Shown here: piece by piece, positions 43,256-54,235 of the stretch
Layout of the letters: the number at the start of each line of letters is the position of its first letter
Numbering within the stretch: the first letter of the stretch is position 1
Assembly (NCBI GenBank): GCA_014843695.1
Contig: CM026387.1
Span: 71,583,749 to 71,647,748, forward strand
From: Archivesica marissinica
Taxonomy: Eukaryota; Mollusca; Bivalvia; Venerida; Vesicomyidae
DNA length: 64,000 bases
Reading direction: 5' to 3'
Notes under the pieces: generated by a model
Told to the model about the DNA's origin: nothing
Seen by the model: the letters and a program-made list of their open reading frames with translations, nothing else
Databases searched by the model: none
Program-made: the position numbers and the translations under genes

Positions 43256-43989
43256 GGTTCTAAACGGTCTATATTTATATAGAAGCGTTCGTAATAGTTA
43301 TTTATGGATCGGTGCAATCGGGTATGTAGTAATAACGTAGTGTAGTCGCTTCGTTTTCTTATACACCACTTTCACTCTGTTACTGTACCTATCAGTATAT
43401 CCCAGTATACCGATGTCGTAAAAGAACGTTTTTGTCCATTCAGTTCGTTTCCCGTTTTGCTTAAGTTCATCCGGCTTATCCAGGCATTTTTGTACGCAAT
43501 CGTACATGAATCGCCCGCTAAGAAACACGGAGGTGTCGAAATCGTACACATTCAGGTGTTTTTCGACCGCGTGGGTCGAAAGTATAAACGGTGTTTTCAT
43601 CTTCGCGCCTATGGTAAAATGGTTCGTCTCGAAACGGAACGAACGTATTTGTACTCGATTATTTTACGTCATGGTCGCTAAAAATATAAGGGCGATACGT
43701 CATCAGGTGTCTGTATACTAAAAATAAACGCGCACGCGCGTGACCTACTTTATATTACCTTATATGCAAATGAGTTACTATAAATATAATTCAAAATGGC
43801 GCCCGTTTGTTTAAAAGCAAAGAGCTGGGTTTACTAAAAAAAAGCAAAGAGCTCTGTAGTTGCGCGATACGTCATCAATAGGCTCTATAGTGACGCGTAT
43901 ACTAAAAAAAGCAAAGAGCTCGGTAGTTGAGCGCTACGTCATCAATAGTGACGCATATACCAAAAAAGCAAAGAGCTGACCATACTACT
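43256..43989 (-). repeat. Right terminal inverted repeat, two blocks with an insert
   Basis: Block 1 is 43874-43989 and block 2 is 43256-43312 (see the left repeat). Between them 561 bp, absent from the left arm, hold nearly all of the small ORF at 43298-43600, whose final codons fall in block 2. A third GCAAAGAGCT unit at about 43818-43854 shows further local duplication. Confidence 0.88.
43298..43600 (-). CDS. 100-residue ORF, possible BECR/DUF4258-like nuclease fold
   Basis: ATG at 43600, TAA at 43300-43298. An early His in STHAVEKHL is followed by a helix (FMYDCVQKCLDKPDELK) and strands (FFYDIGILGYT, VKVVYKKTKRLHYVITTYPI). The order (I-x-S/T-x-H-A-x-E/K-x-L at the start, then VxV, then V-I-T-x-Y-P at the end) is reminiscent of small BECR-fold RNase domains such as DUF4258-like ones. 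This is pattern-based and tentative. Alternatives: an unrelated small element-specific protein. It lies in the arm unique to the right terminal repeat. Confidence 0.55.
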   Translation of the reverse strand: MKTPFILSTHAVEKHLNVYDFDTSVFLSGRFMYDCVQKCLDKPDELKQNGKRTEWTKTFFYDIGILGYTDRYSNRVKVVYKKTKRLHYVITTYPIAPIHK

Positions 43990-43995
43990 TATACC
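43990..43995 (+). repeat. Target site duplication TATACC, right copy
   Basis: Follows the ACT terminus of the compact element directly; matches 36320-36325. Confidence 0.9.
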
Positions 43996-44242
43996 CTCTC
44001 GGAGCAGCAGGAGGAAGAGAAGGAGGCGCTCCCTGCGGAGGAGGAAGAGGAGGCATATCCCCTCTCGGAGGAGCATGAGGAAGTGGAGGATACGCTACCT
44101 GCGGAGGAGGAGGCATATCCCCTCTCGGAGGAGGAGGATACGCTTCCCTAAATCTCTCTTCTTGCACATGGTATAGTCCATGATGTCTTAATATATTATC
44201 TCTCCTCAAAAAGCACTGATTACAGTCTGGACACGTGTACAT
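43990..44242 (-). pseudogene. 5' part of outer Polinton zinc-finger/proline-rich ORF
   Basis: ATG at 44242. It begins MYTCPDCNQCFLRRDNILRH, a C2H2-like zinc finger (Cys-x2-Cys, His...His). Then come Pro-rich repeats of the type PPPPRGDMPPPP and LPPPQGAPPSLPPAAPRG up to the target duplication. The frame is open to the insertion point and resumes at 36325-36246, reaching a stop 24 codons later. N-terminal zinc fingers with Pro-rich tails are common among Polinton accessory ORFs; role unknown. Broken by the compact element. Confidence 0.8.
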
Positions 44243-44827
44243 GTTGCTCCTTTGACTGACGGACACTAAATAACCAGTACAACCAGATATCAATGCTTTT
44301 ATTAGTTGTTGTACAAGTATGTATCGTTATTCTTGTCCTTCCAGGTCTTTTACGCATTTATGAGTGTTTTTTTGCGGTAAATTGTATGCCTTAACTTTCA
44401 TGCCCTCACGTTCATGCCCTAAGCGCGATTTTATGTAATGCGCATGCGCGAATCAATAGAAAAATATACTTCAGCGTTAAGCTTTACATTAATTAATCAT
44501 AATGATTTAAACGATCGAAGTGAGAGGATCTTCAGTATAATTAATAAAGTTAGAGATTTTAGGCGTACGGTAAAACACTCTCTTACCATAATGGGGGGAT
44601 CTATTTAAAGTAAAAGCAACGCATGGGAAAACGATAGTTTAAACTGTCGAATGGTATCCTTATGGTCAATATAATAGTACGGCGTATTTAGTACATTTAT
44701 ATGCTCGCGCATTTATACCGAGTTTGGAACGCTTCTAATATTAATTTAGATAATGACAGTCAAAGAAAGAATATATATCGTGTGTATCTAAGTTTTTTAA
44801 AATTTCTTCCTTATTTCAGACGTCAAC
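44243..44827. other. Divergent intergenic region of the outer Polinton
   Basis: Between the minus-strand zinc-finger ORF and the plus-strand polymerase. It must contain both promoters. CTATTTAAAG at about 44602 could be a TATA box, and TTATTTCAG just before 44828 resembles a splice acceptor, so polymerase may have a 5' exon here. No ORF supported. Confidence 0.45.
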
Positions 44828-46005
44828 ATGAGACACCAATGTCCGGAGTGCGATTTTACTGTGGACAAGAAAAACCTGTTACTCAACCATCAACGTACAG
44901 AAAACCATTGGCGATGTTGTATATGTGACATTTATAGGGGCCGATTTACCAGGACAACACACTTGAACAGACATATGGAAAACACAATGAGATCAATGTA
45001 CACTGCCGAGAATGCAACCGTGCCTTCAGTCGTCCTGATAACTTAGATAGACATTTACGGGAGAAAGACCAAGTGGGTGGTGGACAGAAAAGACCTTCTG
45101 ATCTTGGACATAATATAGGGTTGGCCAAGCGATTGAAGAAGAATGACGATCCACAACAGTATTAAACACTCAACAAGATCAAAGAACAACGCATAGAAAA
45201 GTTTAGAACAACTGCGGCCACATACAAACTCAGTTTCAAAGACATAGATATAGAGACTGATGCTTTGTCAACACTAAATAAACTATTTGAAGCCATTTTT
45301 GAAGATGTAACTAAGGGGGCCAAGTCAACAGATTTAGTAAGACTGACGGTGCAAAGTCCCTCCCTGGATTATCCCATCGTCATCCGCTTTGATCCACTTC
45401 CGATATTGACAGCAGATCGATTCATGGCCGAGATAGAACGCGTCATCCAGTCCAACGATGAATTTGTGATCGACGAGTCGTTGCTGTTCGAGGTAACTCT
45501 CGTAGATATGCCTAACGGAGGCGTCGGGAAAAGATGTCGTTACGTCAACAACGTAAAGTACTTGAATGATAAAAGATGTATTATCCGCATTCAAAATGAT
45601 GACGATTTGTGTTGTGCTAGGGCCATTGTTACGGCGAAAGCTAACATCGACAAGCACGATAAATGGGAGAGCATAAGAAAAGGAGGGAAAATACAAGAAA
45701 ATATGGCTACGCACTTGCATGACCAAGCTAATGTCCCTATTGGAAAATCCAAGATATATCCAAGATATACAAAAGTTTCAAAATGTATTGCAGGGTTACC
45801 AGATACTCGTCTTATCCAAGGACAACTTCGATGGGATTATTTATAAGGGACCCGAGGCAGAGAAGAACATTTATTTATACTACAACGACAACCATTACGA
45901 TGTTATCACCAGCATGCCAGCCTTTCTATCGAGAAGCTACTTTTGTACCAAGTGCAACAAAGAATACGATCACGCGGAGCGTCATAAGTACAATGATAGT
46001 AAAAG
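44828..46005 (+). pseudogene. Outer Polinton DNA polymerase B, N-terminal region
   Basis: ATG at 44828. C2H2-type fingers come first (MRHQCPECDFTVDKKNLLLN, then a second finger). A frameshift at about 44985 leads to a third finger (CRECNRAFSRPDNLDRHL), and a stop follows at about 45165. The frame 45265-45846 carries the conserved block (LTVQSPSLDYPIVIRFDPLP, ESLLFEVTLVDMPNGG, IIRIQNDDDLCCARAIVTAK). Another frame (45719-46033) carries the IYLYYNDNHYDVITSMPAF block and FCTKCNKEYDHAERH. The rest of the polymerase is missing; a SINE tail starts at about 46006. Non-functional. Confidence 0.85.
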
Positions 46006-46064
46006 TCGGCTAAACCTGCCCAGGACAACATAATAGGGGTTTGACATTAATGGAACATACATAC
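46006..46064 (+). mobile_element. SINE family B tail fragment
   Basis: GGCTAAACCTGCCCAGGA...AGGGGTTTGACATTAATGG then CATACATAC equals the tail of the 19084 and 55681 copies. It truncates the outer polymerase, so the last codons of that frame are SINE-derived. Confidence 0.75.
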
Positions 46065-46130
46065 AAATTGGTTTGTTTCGGAAAATGTCGCACTTGCCCG
46101 GGATTCATACATGGTTTACCACTATAATGT

Positions 46131-46350
46131 GTGGCGTGCGTGGTCCAGTGGTAGAGCGTCGGATTTGGAATCGAACGGTCCCGGGTTCGATACTCGGTCA
46201 GGCCACATATGTAGTGTCATTGAGCAAGGCACCTCACACACATTGCTTAGTACTGGTTAATCGCTTAGGTCGGCTAAGCCTGTCCAGGAAAACATGTCTA
46301 AGTCCCCGAGAGGGGTTTGACATTAAAGGAACATACATACATAATATGAC
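46131..46350 (+). mobile_element. SINE family B (tRNA-Pro-like)
   Basis: Full copy with GTGGTCCAGTGGTAGAGCG, GGTCCCGGGTTCGATACTC and the GGGGTTTGACATTAA tail. The anticodon-arm 3' strand is altered, so it is not a functional tRNA. Confidence 0.85.
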
Positions 46351-46774
46351 TGAGGCGACCACAGGCGAGAACTGTTTATTGCCCAGTACCGAACCTAGTT
46401 GACCACAGCTGGCACAAGCTACATTGAATATATATACGACATAGTCTATAAACGTGTACAAATTTGAATGCTTAAATTTTAAAGGAAGAAAAGAACAGAA
46501 TTGCAATAAATGTAATTCAGTGGCAATCGATGATGATTTTCTGCCACTCATTCTAAATGCAACTACATGCAAATTGTACAAGACTTAGTATATACATATA
46601 TTACATGTCGTCTATTGTTGCAACCGTATATAATAATGAACATGTATTATTTACTTTTCACAGCTATTATAGTGAAAAGACGGAGAAGAACTTGGCAGGG
46701 AGGTAAACGTGCAGAGGGGTTGTGGTAGAGGTGGCAAAGAGGAAGTTCTAGGAGTAGAAGTATATGAAGAGGTA

Positions 46775-46925
46775 TTTATGAATGTTCCATTTTTGTCGAC
46801 ACAAGCTAATACCAATACTAAGCACTTTGTATGAGGAGCCTTGCTCAATGACACTACATTTGTTCCGTGACCGAGTATCGAACCTGGAACCCTTCAGGCT
46901 TTCTATTCCAAATATGGCACTCTAC
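46775..46925 (-). mobile_element. SINE family B, degenerate reverse copy
   Basis: Reverse-strand GTTCGATACTCGGTCACGG and CATTGAGCAAGGCTCCTCA match the body of the SINE; the head is diverged. Confidence 0.6.
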
Positions 46926-47654
46926 CATGGGTGTCACACAATTAAATAGACATTCCAGCTTTATGTCTTATAATTAACATATCTAAACCATCAAAGCATC
47001 AGTAGCAACATAGCTTTTGTTGTTTTTGCAATACCTTTGATGATGTTTGCTGTGCAGACATACATGGCCATTATAATACAGTATTGTGCGCGAGATGTAG
47101 TCCTCTAAGACAGTACATTTGCTCATTGGGCTGCGTATCAATGATATAAAAAGTGTTCTTCACTGAATCATGGATGTCACACAGGGCCACGTCACACATA
47201 CAGTGAGTGATGCACCATCACAGTGAAGTCACATTGTTTGTTTAAAATGTTTTAATAAGATACTGTATTTTTTCTTAATGGGATTCTGGCTGTTTATTTA
47301 TGTACCTCATAGAAAATTCATTGCATTTACAGGTTGTCATTGAGCACATAGGTGTTGAGAAGATGCAGAATCTGGTACTCAATGATCAATCTCCACCACC
47401 ATAACCAGACCTCTACAACCAGTTGTTAGTACACAATATTGGTACAGGTGTGGACATTGCAATGAGATTGGGGGCAGACTTGAACAAATAGTGTGGATGT
47501 CTGCCCAGCAACTGCATTTCAATGCGCAACGTAAGAATATATTCCAGTCATATATAGAGTATCAGTCAAATATGACTGTGCCAGTGCAAGTCATAAATGT
47601 TTGGATGATATTTGCATCACTTAAAGTGTTACAAATGGAAGTTGATTGTGTGTG
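46926..47654. other. No feature seen
   Basis: AT-rich spacer without coding or repeat signal. Confidence 0.4.
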
Positions 47655-47800
47655 TATTTTACGGATATTTAACATCGCTACCTGTTGCACATATGAGCTA
47701 CACCTCTTGAAGAGATTAGTGATTTTAGTGGATTGTGCAATGATACATACAGAGTCTTCTCTGCCTCGTTTACGTGAACGGTTTTGAGTCTTATCCGAAA
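47655..47800 (-). mobile_element. SINE family T (tRNA-Thr-like), old 3' fragment
   Basis: Reverse-strand blocks (TTGCACAATCCACTAAAAT, then CTTCAAGAGGTGTAGCTCATATG) match the 3' body of the SINEs at 54797 and 61135. Strongly diverged. Confidence 0.5.
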
Positions 47801-47874
47801 GACTATGATGTGTGGTGAGTTTAACCTGCGTGTTTAACCAATGGACCGCTACATAATTGAAGTTGATTCTGATC

Positions 47875-48105
47875 ACAAATGCAACCCGTGTTCGATCCTC
47901 ATATTTGGAAGTATGTGAGATGGTACGGTGGTCACCAGATCAGACAGGTGACCAGTTCAGACAGGTGGGTTTTCTCCGGGTACTCTGGTTTCCTCCGACA
48001 CGAATGACCACAAATACTCAGTTATCCGCTCCAACAAGAGTGATTAATACAAGATGTTACAGCTTGTTTCTCAGTCATTGTTATATAAATAAAGTTTAAA
48101 CTTAA
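47875..48105 (+). mobile_element. SINE family C
   Basis: A B-box-like GTGTTCGATCC head, then GTGGGTTTTCTCCGGGTACTCTGG, and a tail with AGAGTGATTAATACAAG, CAGCTTGTTTCTCA and AAATAAAGTTTAAAC. Reverse copies lie at 54236-54445 and 60929-61105. The GGGTTTTCTCCGGGTAC core recurs in many invertebrate SINEs. Confidence 0.75.
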
Positions 48106-48379
48106 CCTCATACAGTTGTCACAGGTGAGCTTCCATTGGACATCATTGATATATCTCATCCCCCCTCCCTTATGTCATAATGTTAATTAATGAAACCTAA
48201 AACATCTTTAATATCAGAAACCATAATTCTCTTCTCAGATAATGTGGCTAGTGGATATGTATACTAGCTGTGTTGCAACTATAAGCATTCATTGGGCGAC
48301 CTGTTAAACTAGCATTAAATAGAATACAAATAGTGTAAAGTATTGTTTATTTTAATGTCATCCTTATTGAAAGGGCCAG

Positions 48380-48455
48380 CCATTTCTTGCGAGGTTCAAA
48401 CTTTCAACCTCCTGCTACATATGTGGACGCCTTAACCACTAGGCCACGGAGAATA
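48380..48455 (-). mobile_element. tRNA-like SINE head, degenerate
   Basis: The minus strand reads TCCGTGGCCTAGTGGTTAAGG (A box), then GAAAGTTTGAACCTCGC (weak B box). No recognisable body; a tRNA-derived relic. Confidence 0.4.
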
Positions 48456-48676
48456 TGCAAACGTTCCAGATACTGTGTTTGTATAACCCTTTGAACTCTG
48501 GTGAGCACACTGAGGCCTTCAAAAGTTCATGGTGCTCTTGTTTAAATTAACTTGCATCCTAGAAATTACTAACTAATACGAAATGTCAATAATACATTCA
48601 GGCTTTTGATGATAATTTACTATTGTTTCAGATTGAACGGTTGATCCTAGACGGACAGGTTCTGACATTGTCTTCG

Positions 48677-48750
48677 GTACTACATGGAAATGTTGGGACG
48701 CAATGGAATATACGTATGGAAATGTTGAGACGCAATGGAACAAACTAATA
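48677..48750 (+). repeat. 33-bp direct duplication
   Basis: TGGAAATGTTG(G/A)GACGCAATGGAA occurs twice in a row. No other feature lies in the spacer 48456-49303. Confidence 0.6.
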
Positions 48751-49303
48751 ACCAATCTTAATGAAATGAATTGCTGTATACTCATCTGGAATAAAAGTGC
48801 ATTAAATGACAATTGTTCTCTTTTATTTCTTTGTTTCAAATAAAGTTTTAGTTTGAGGGGGAGATAAGTTAGTCAGTAATCCTCAAATCATGTTGACTCA
48901 TCACAGTTTGTTCTGTCCGTTTTTCTTCACACTGCATAATGTCTGGATATGATTGGCATTATCGCATATATATCCATACTACTTTGGTTCTTTCACAACA
49001 TTTGTCCAGTTGTTGCTATATTCAACATAGCCTGTAAATAAAATACAATATCAATAATACTGGTACTAAACCTAACTAGAGACAGTTTACCCTGACAAAC
49101 CAGACAATGGTTAAAATTATCGTCAAACTACTGATCTGGTTTTGTACGAAGCAACTGTTGTGTAAATGAGTTATCACACAAGTTAGTATTGTAAGCTGGC
49201 CTAGTTTTACACAATGATCCCATTTTAACTCGGAAGTTTATATGAAGCTATTGACAGAGTGCTACATCCACTATCTGTCTGCAACACCCACTATATCTCC
49301 ATA

Positions 49304-50303
49304 NNNNNNNNNNNNNNNNNNNNNNNNNNNNNNNNNNNNNNNNNNNNNNNNNNNNNNNNNNNNNNNNNNNNNNNNNNNNNNNNNNNNNNNNNNNNNNNNN
49401 NNNNNNNNNNNNNNNNNNNNNNNNNNNNNNNNNNNNNNNNNNNNNNNNNNNNNNNNNNNNNNNNNNNNNNNNNNNNNNNNNNNNNNNNNNNNNNNNNNNN
49501 NNNNNNNNNNNNNNNNNNNNNNNNNNNNNNNNNNNNNNNNNNNNNNNNNNNNNNNNNNNNNNNNNNNNNNNNNNNNNNNNNNNNNNNNNNNNNNNNNNNN
49601 NNNNNNNNNNNNNNNNNNNNNNNNNNNNNNNNNNNNNNNNNNNNNNNNNNNNNNNNNNNNNNNNNNNNNNNNNNNNNNNNNNNNNNNNNNNNNNNNNNNN
49701 NNNNNNNNNNNNNNNNNNNNNNNNNNNNNNNNNNNNNNNNNNNNNNNNNNNNNNNNNNNNNNNNNNNNNNNNNNNNNNNNNNNNNNNNNNNNNNNNNNNN
49801 NNNNNNNNNNNNNNNNNNNNNNNNNNNNNNNNNNNNNNNNNNNNNNNNNNNNNNNNNNNNNNNNNNNNNNNNNNNNNNNNNNNNNNNNNNNNNNNNNNNN
49901 NNNNNNNNNNNNNNNNNNNNNNNNNNNNNNNNNNNNNNNNNNNNNNNNNNNNNNNNNNNNNNNNNNNNNNNNNNNNNNNNNNNNNNNNNNNNNNNNNNNN
50001 NNNNNNNNNNNNNNNNNNNNNNNNNNNNNNNNNNNNNNNNNNNNNNNNNNNNNNNNNNNNNNNNNNNNNNNNNNNNNNNNNNNNNNNNNNNNNNNNNNNN
50101 NNNNNNNNNNNNNNNNNNNNNNNNNNNNNNNNNNNNNNNNNNNNNNNNNNNNNNNNNNNNNNNNNNNNNNNNNNNNNNNNNNNNNNNNNNNNNNNNNNNN
50201 NNNNNNNNNNNNNNNNNNNNNNNNNNNNNNNNNNNNNNNNNNNNNNNNNNNNNNNNNNNNNNNNNNNNNNNNNNNNNNNNNNNNNNNNNNNNNNNNNNNN
50301 NNN
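49304..50303. other. Assembly gap (1000 N)
   Basis: A run of exactly 1000 unknown bases, a conventional gap size. Apparent long open frames across it are artefacts. Confidence 0.99.
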
Positions 50304-50395
50304 CACCTCACCTCATCTCATCTCATCTCACCTCACCTCACCTCACTTCAAATCACCTCACCTCCAAAACCTCACCTCATCTCATCTTATCTGAT
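50304..50395 (+). repeat. CACCTCATCT-type simple repeat
   Basis: Pentamer-based CACCTCACCTCATCTCATCT repeats abut the gap, so the gap probably results from an unassembled array of the same kind. Confidence 0.85.
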
Positions 50396-51222
50396 CATGC
50401 TGGGAGTGTCAGATACATTAATTTGCATGAACTGTGTAGCATTGCGTTGTTTAAAACATTGGCATTATTTTCGCTAACGACTGAATATTATGTTAAAGCG
50501 ACAGTACATTATTCAGTAAAAACGCAAATTTCTACATAATGTATTTTCCTATTATATGGTATAATTGTTTCCCAAATATTTGCTTCGAATACTGAGTATT
50601 TCAACTAATACACACACGTCGTATACGAGCTTGGTTCATATAGCAAAATAACGTAAACACCCCTGCCTAATACAAGTGTATCCTGAATAACACAATTTAT
50701 ACAATACAATACAAAACATTTTATTGCATGAAAACATATACAATGTTTTATAGCAAAAAATTATAGTATGATTTATCGTTATATCTCACATTTATGCCTA
50801 TTTATTTGTAGACTATGCTTAGTTAAATTATCTCTAAACGACATTATCTCGCGTTTAGTATTGACTTCGATGACAAACAAAAGTCAATTCAGGAGCATGG
50901 GTGACCATTATATGAAATCATACTTTCAATCCACAAAAACACTGTTTATTGATTCAATGTTAGTGTTCGAATGTATTCGGAAGAAGTTTTAGTAGCATTG
51001 CATTTATACGTGAAAAAATGCATTTGATTTGCTTTTTGCGATGAAATGTCACTTTAAGCACAGCGTGAAATAATGGAAATTATATTTATTAATGTCGCTT
51101 TAATATAGAACTATGTATAGTTCTCGTGAGCTCGTGCGTTGAGTTGAGTTCATTTACCTTCGTCACCGCTGAACACATGTGTGTGTGCAAAGCGTGCTGA
51201 GCACCGTCGATTATTCGATGAG
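50396..51222. other. No recognisable gene
   Basis: AT-rich spacer; the open frame 50768-50992 has no family signal. Confidence 0.4.
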
Positions 51223-54200
51223 TTGATGTGTTGTCGATGTGTTGTAGAGTGTGTTGTCGATGTGTTGTAGAGTGTGTTGTAGATGTGTTGTCGATGTGTT
51301 GTAGAGTGTGTTGTCGATGTGTTGTCGATGTGTTGTAGAGTGTGTTGTCGATGTGTTGTAGAGTGTGTTGTAGATGTGTTGTCGATGTGTTGTAGAGTGT
51401 GTTGTCGATGTGTTGTAGAGTGTGTTGTAGATGTGTTGTCGATGTGTTGTAGAGTGTGTTGTCGATGTGTTTTAGAGTGTGTTGTAGATGTGTTGTCGAT
51501 GTGTTGTATAGTGTGTTGTCGATGTGTTGTAGAGTGTGTTGTAGATTGTTGTAGAGGTGTTGTCGATGTGTTGTAGAGTGTGTTGTAGATGTGTTGTCGA
51601 TGTGTTGTAGAGTGTGTTGTCGATGTGTTGTAGAGTGTGTTGTAGATGTGTTGTCGATGTGTTGTAGAGTGTGTTGTCGATATGTTGTAGAGTGTGTTGT
51701 AGATGTGTTGTAGATGTGTTGTAGAGTGTGTTGTCGATGTGTTGTAGAGTGTGTTGTAGATGTGTTGTCGATGTGTTGTAGAGTGTGTTGTAGATGTGTT
51801 GTCGATGTGTTGTAGAGTGTGTTGTCGATGTGTTGTCGATGTGTTGTAGAGTGTGTTGTAGATGTGTTGTCGATGTGTTGTAGAGTGTGTTGTCGATGTG
51901 TTGTAGAGTGTGTTGTAGATGTGTTGTCGATGTGTTGTAGAGTGTGTTGTCGATGTGTTGTAGAGTGTGTTGTCGATGTGTTGTAGAGTGTGTTGTAGAT
52001 GTGTTGTCGATGTGTTGTAGATGTGTTGTAGATGTGTTGTAGAGTGTGTTGTAGATGTGTTGTAGAGTGTGTTGTCGATGTGTTGTAGATGTGTTGTGGA
52101 TGTGTTGTAGAGTGTGTTGTAGATGTGTTGTAGATGTTTTGTAGAGTGTGTTGTCGATGTGTTGTAGAGTGTGTTGTAGATGTGGTGTGTCGATGTGTTG
52201 TAGAGTGTGTTGTAGATGTGTTGTCGATGTGTTGTAGAGTGTGTTGTCGATGTGTTATAGAGTGTGTTGTAGATGTGTTGTCGATGTGTTGTAGAGTGTG
52301 TTGTCGATGTGTTGTAGAGTGTGTTGTAGATGTGTTGTCGATGTGTTGTCGATGTGTTGTAGAGTGAGTTGTCGATGTGTTGTAGAGTGTGTTGTCGATG
52401 TGTTGTAGAGTGTGTTGTATATGTGTTGTCGATGTGTTGTAGATGTGTTGTCGATGTGTTGTGTAGAGTGTGTTGTCGATGTGTTGTAGAGTGTGTTGTC
52501 GATGTGTTGTAGAATGTGTTGTCGATGTGTTGTAGATGTGTTGTCGATGTGTTGTCGATGTGTTGTATATGTGTTGTTGATGTGTTGTCGATGTGTTGTA
52601 GATGTGTTGTAGATGTGTTGTCGATGTGTTGTAGATGTGTTGTCGATGTGTTGTAGAGTGTGTTGTCGATGTGTTGTCGATATGTTGTAGATGTGTTATC
52701 GATGTGTTGTCGATGTGTTGTAGATGTTTGTCGATGTGTTATAGATGTGTTGTCGATGTGTTGTAGATGTGTTGTAGATGTGTTGTCGATGTGTTGTCGA
52801 TGTGTTGTAGAGTGTGTTGTCGATGTGATGTAGATGTGTTGTAGATGTGTTGTCGATGTGTTGTCGATGTGTTGTCGATGTGTTGTAGATGTGTTGTAGA
52901 TGTGTTGTAGATGTGTTGTAGAGTGTGTTGTAGATGTGTTGTCGATGTGTTGTAGATGTGTTGTAGATGTGTTGTAGATGTGTTGTAGATGTGTTGTCGA
53001 TGTGTTGTAGATGTGTTGTCGATGTGTTGTAAGTGTGTTGTAGATGTGTTGTCGATGTGTTGTCGATGTGTTGTAGAGTGTGTTGTCGATGTGTTGTAGA
53101 TGTGTTGTAGAGTGTGTTGTCGATGTGTTGTAGATGTGTTGTAGATGTGTTGTAGATGTGTTGTCGATGTGTTGTAGATGTGTTGTAGAGTGTGTTGTAG
53201 ATGTGTTGTCGATGTGTTGTAGATGTGTTGTAGAGTGTGTTGTAGATGTGTTGTAGATGTGTTGTAGATGTGTTGTAGATGTGTTGTAGATGTGTTGTAG
53301 ATGTGTTGTCGATGTGTTGTCGATGTGTTGTAGATGTGTTGTCGATGTGTTGTCGATATGTTGTAGAGTGTGTTGTAGATGTGTTGTAGATGTGTTGTAG
53401 ATGTGTTGTAGATGTGGTAGAGTGTGTTGTAGATTAGTTGTCGATGTGTTGTAGATGTGTTGTAGATGTGTTGTCGATGTGTTGTAGATGTGTTGTAGAT
53501 GTGTTGTAGATGTGTTGTAGATGTGTTGTCGATGTGTTGTAGATGTGTTGTAGATGTGTTGTAGAATGTGTTGTCGATGTGTTGTAGATGTTTGTAGATG
53601 TGTTGTAGATGTGTTGTAGATGTGTTGTAGATGTGTTGTAGATGTGTTGTAGATGTGTTGTAGATGTGTTGTAGATGTGTTGTCGATGTGTTGTAGATGT
53701 GTTGTAGATGTGTTGTCGATGTGTTGTAGATGTGTTGTCGATATGTTGTAGAGTGTGTTGTTGATGTGTTGTAGATGTGTTGTAGATGTGTTGTAGAGTG
53801 TGTTGTAGATGTGTTGTCGATGTGTTGTAGATGTGTTGTAGATGTGTTGTAGATGTGTTGTCGATGTGTTGTCGATGTGTTGTCGATGTGTTGTAGAGTG
53901 TGTTGTAGATGTGTTGTCGATGTGTTGTAGATGTGTTGTCGATGTGTTGTAGAGTGTGTTGTCGATGTGTTGTCGATGTGTTGTAGATGTGTTGTAGATG
54001 TGTTGTATATGTGTTGTCGATGTGTTGTAGAGTGTGTTGTCGATGTGTTGTAGAGTGTGTTGTCGATGTGTTGTCGATATGTTGTAGATGTGTTGTAGAT
54101 GTGTTGTAGATGTGTTGTAGAGTGTGTTGTCGATGTGTTGTAGAGTGTGTTGTCGATGTGTTGTAGATGTGTTGTAGATGTGTTGTCGATATGTTGTAGA

Positions 54201-54228
54201 TGTGTTGTCGATGTGTTGTAGAGTGTGT
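51223..54228 (+). repeat. 3-kb minisatellite of 11- and 12-bp units
   Basis: Units GATGTGTTGTA and GATGTGTTGTC alternate with GAGTGTGTTGTA/C. The first ~1.3 kb has a higher-order pattern in which 11-bp and GAGTG-containing units alternate; the later part is dominated by simple GATGTGTTGTAGATGTG runs. Long Cys/Val-rich open frames within it are repeat artefacts. Confidence 0.95.
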
Positions 54229-54235
54229 GGGTGGT

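Larger units (their letters stand above)
36326..43989. mobile_element. Compact Polinton-like element with complete ends (7664 bp)
   Basis: Termini AGTAGTATGG and CCATACTACT, inverted repeats and TSD TATACC define a complete insertion. Plus strand: polymerase B N-terminal region only (39042-40420, with a probable leader exon at 38866). Minus strand, in transcription order: a small unknown ORF (43600-43298), double PC4-like protein (43066-42581), BIR protein (42435-41938), 43-residue ORF (41911-41780) and integrase (41481-40387). There is no polymerase catalytic domain, ATPase, protease or capsid. Polintons are usually 15-20 kb, so this is a reduced, integrase-retaining derivative. Confidence 0.9.
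33903..46005. mobile_element. Outer Polinton/Maverick, decayed and right-truncated
   Basis: Removing the nested element leaves about 4.4 kb with a Polinton gene set. On the minus strand: a zinc-finger/proline-rich ORF (44242-43990 plus 36325-36246), A32-type ATPase (36105-35366), an acidic ORF (35329-34845) and integrase (34790-33903). On the plus strand: the N-terminal part of polymerase B (44828-46005). Capsid and protease genes were not found and polymerase B is cut at about 46005 by a SINE tail. Polintons are self-synthesising, virus-like DNA elements. Confidence 0.85.

Noticed and set aside
49242..50539. Very long open frames across the gap region
   Set aside because: They consist almost entirely of unknown residues from the 1000 N gap.
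51283..51576. Cys/Val-rich repetitive frame resembling a metallothionein-like protein
   Set aside because: Pure minisatellite translation; unit lengths vary and break frame repeatedly.
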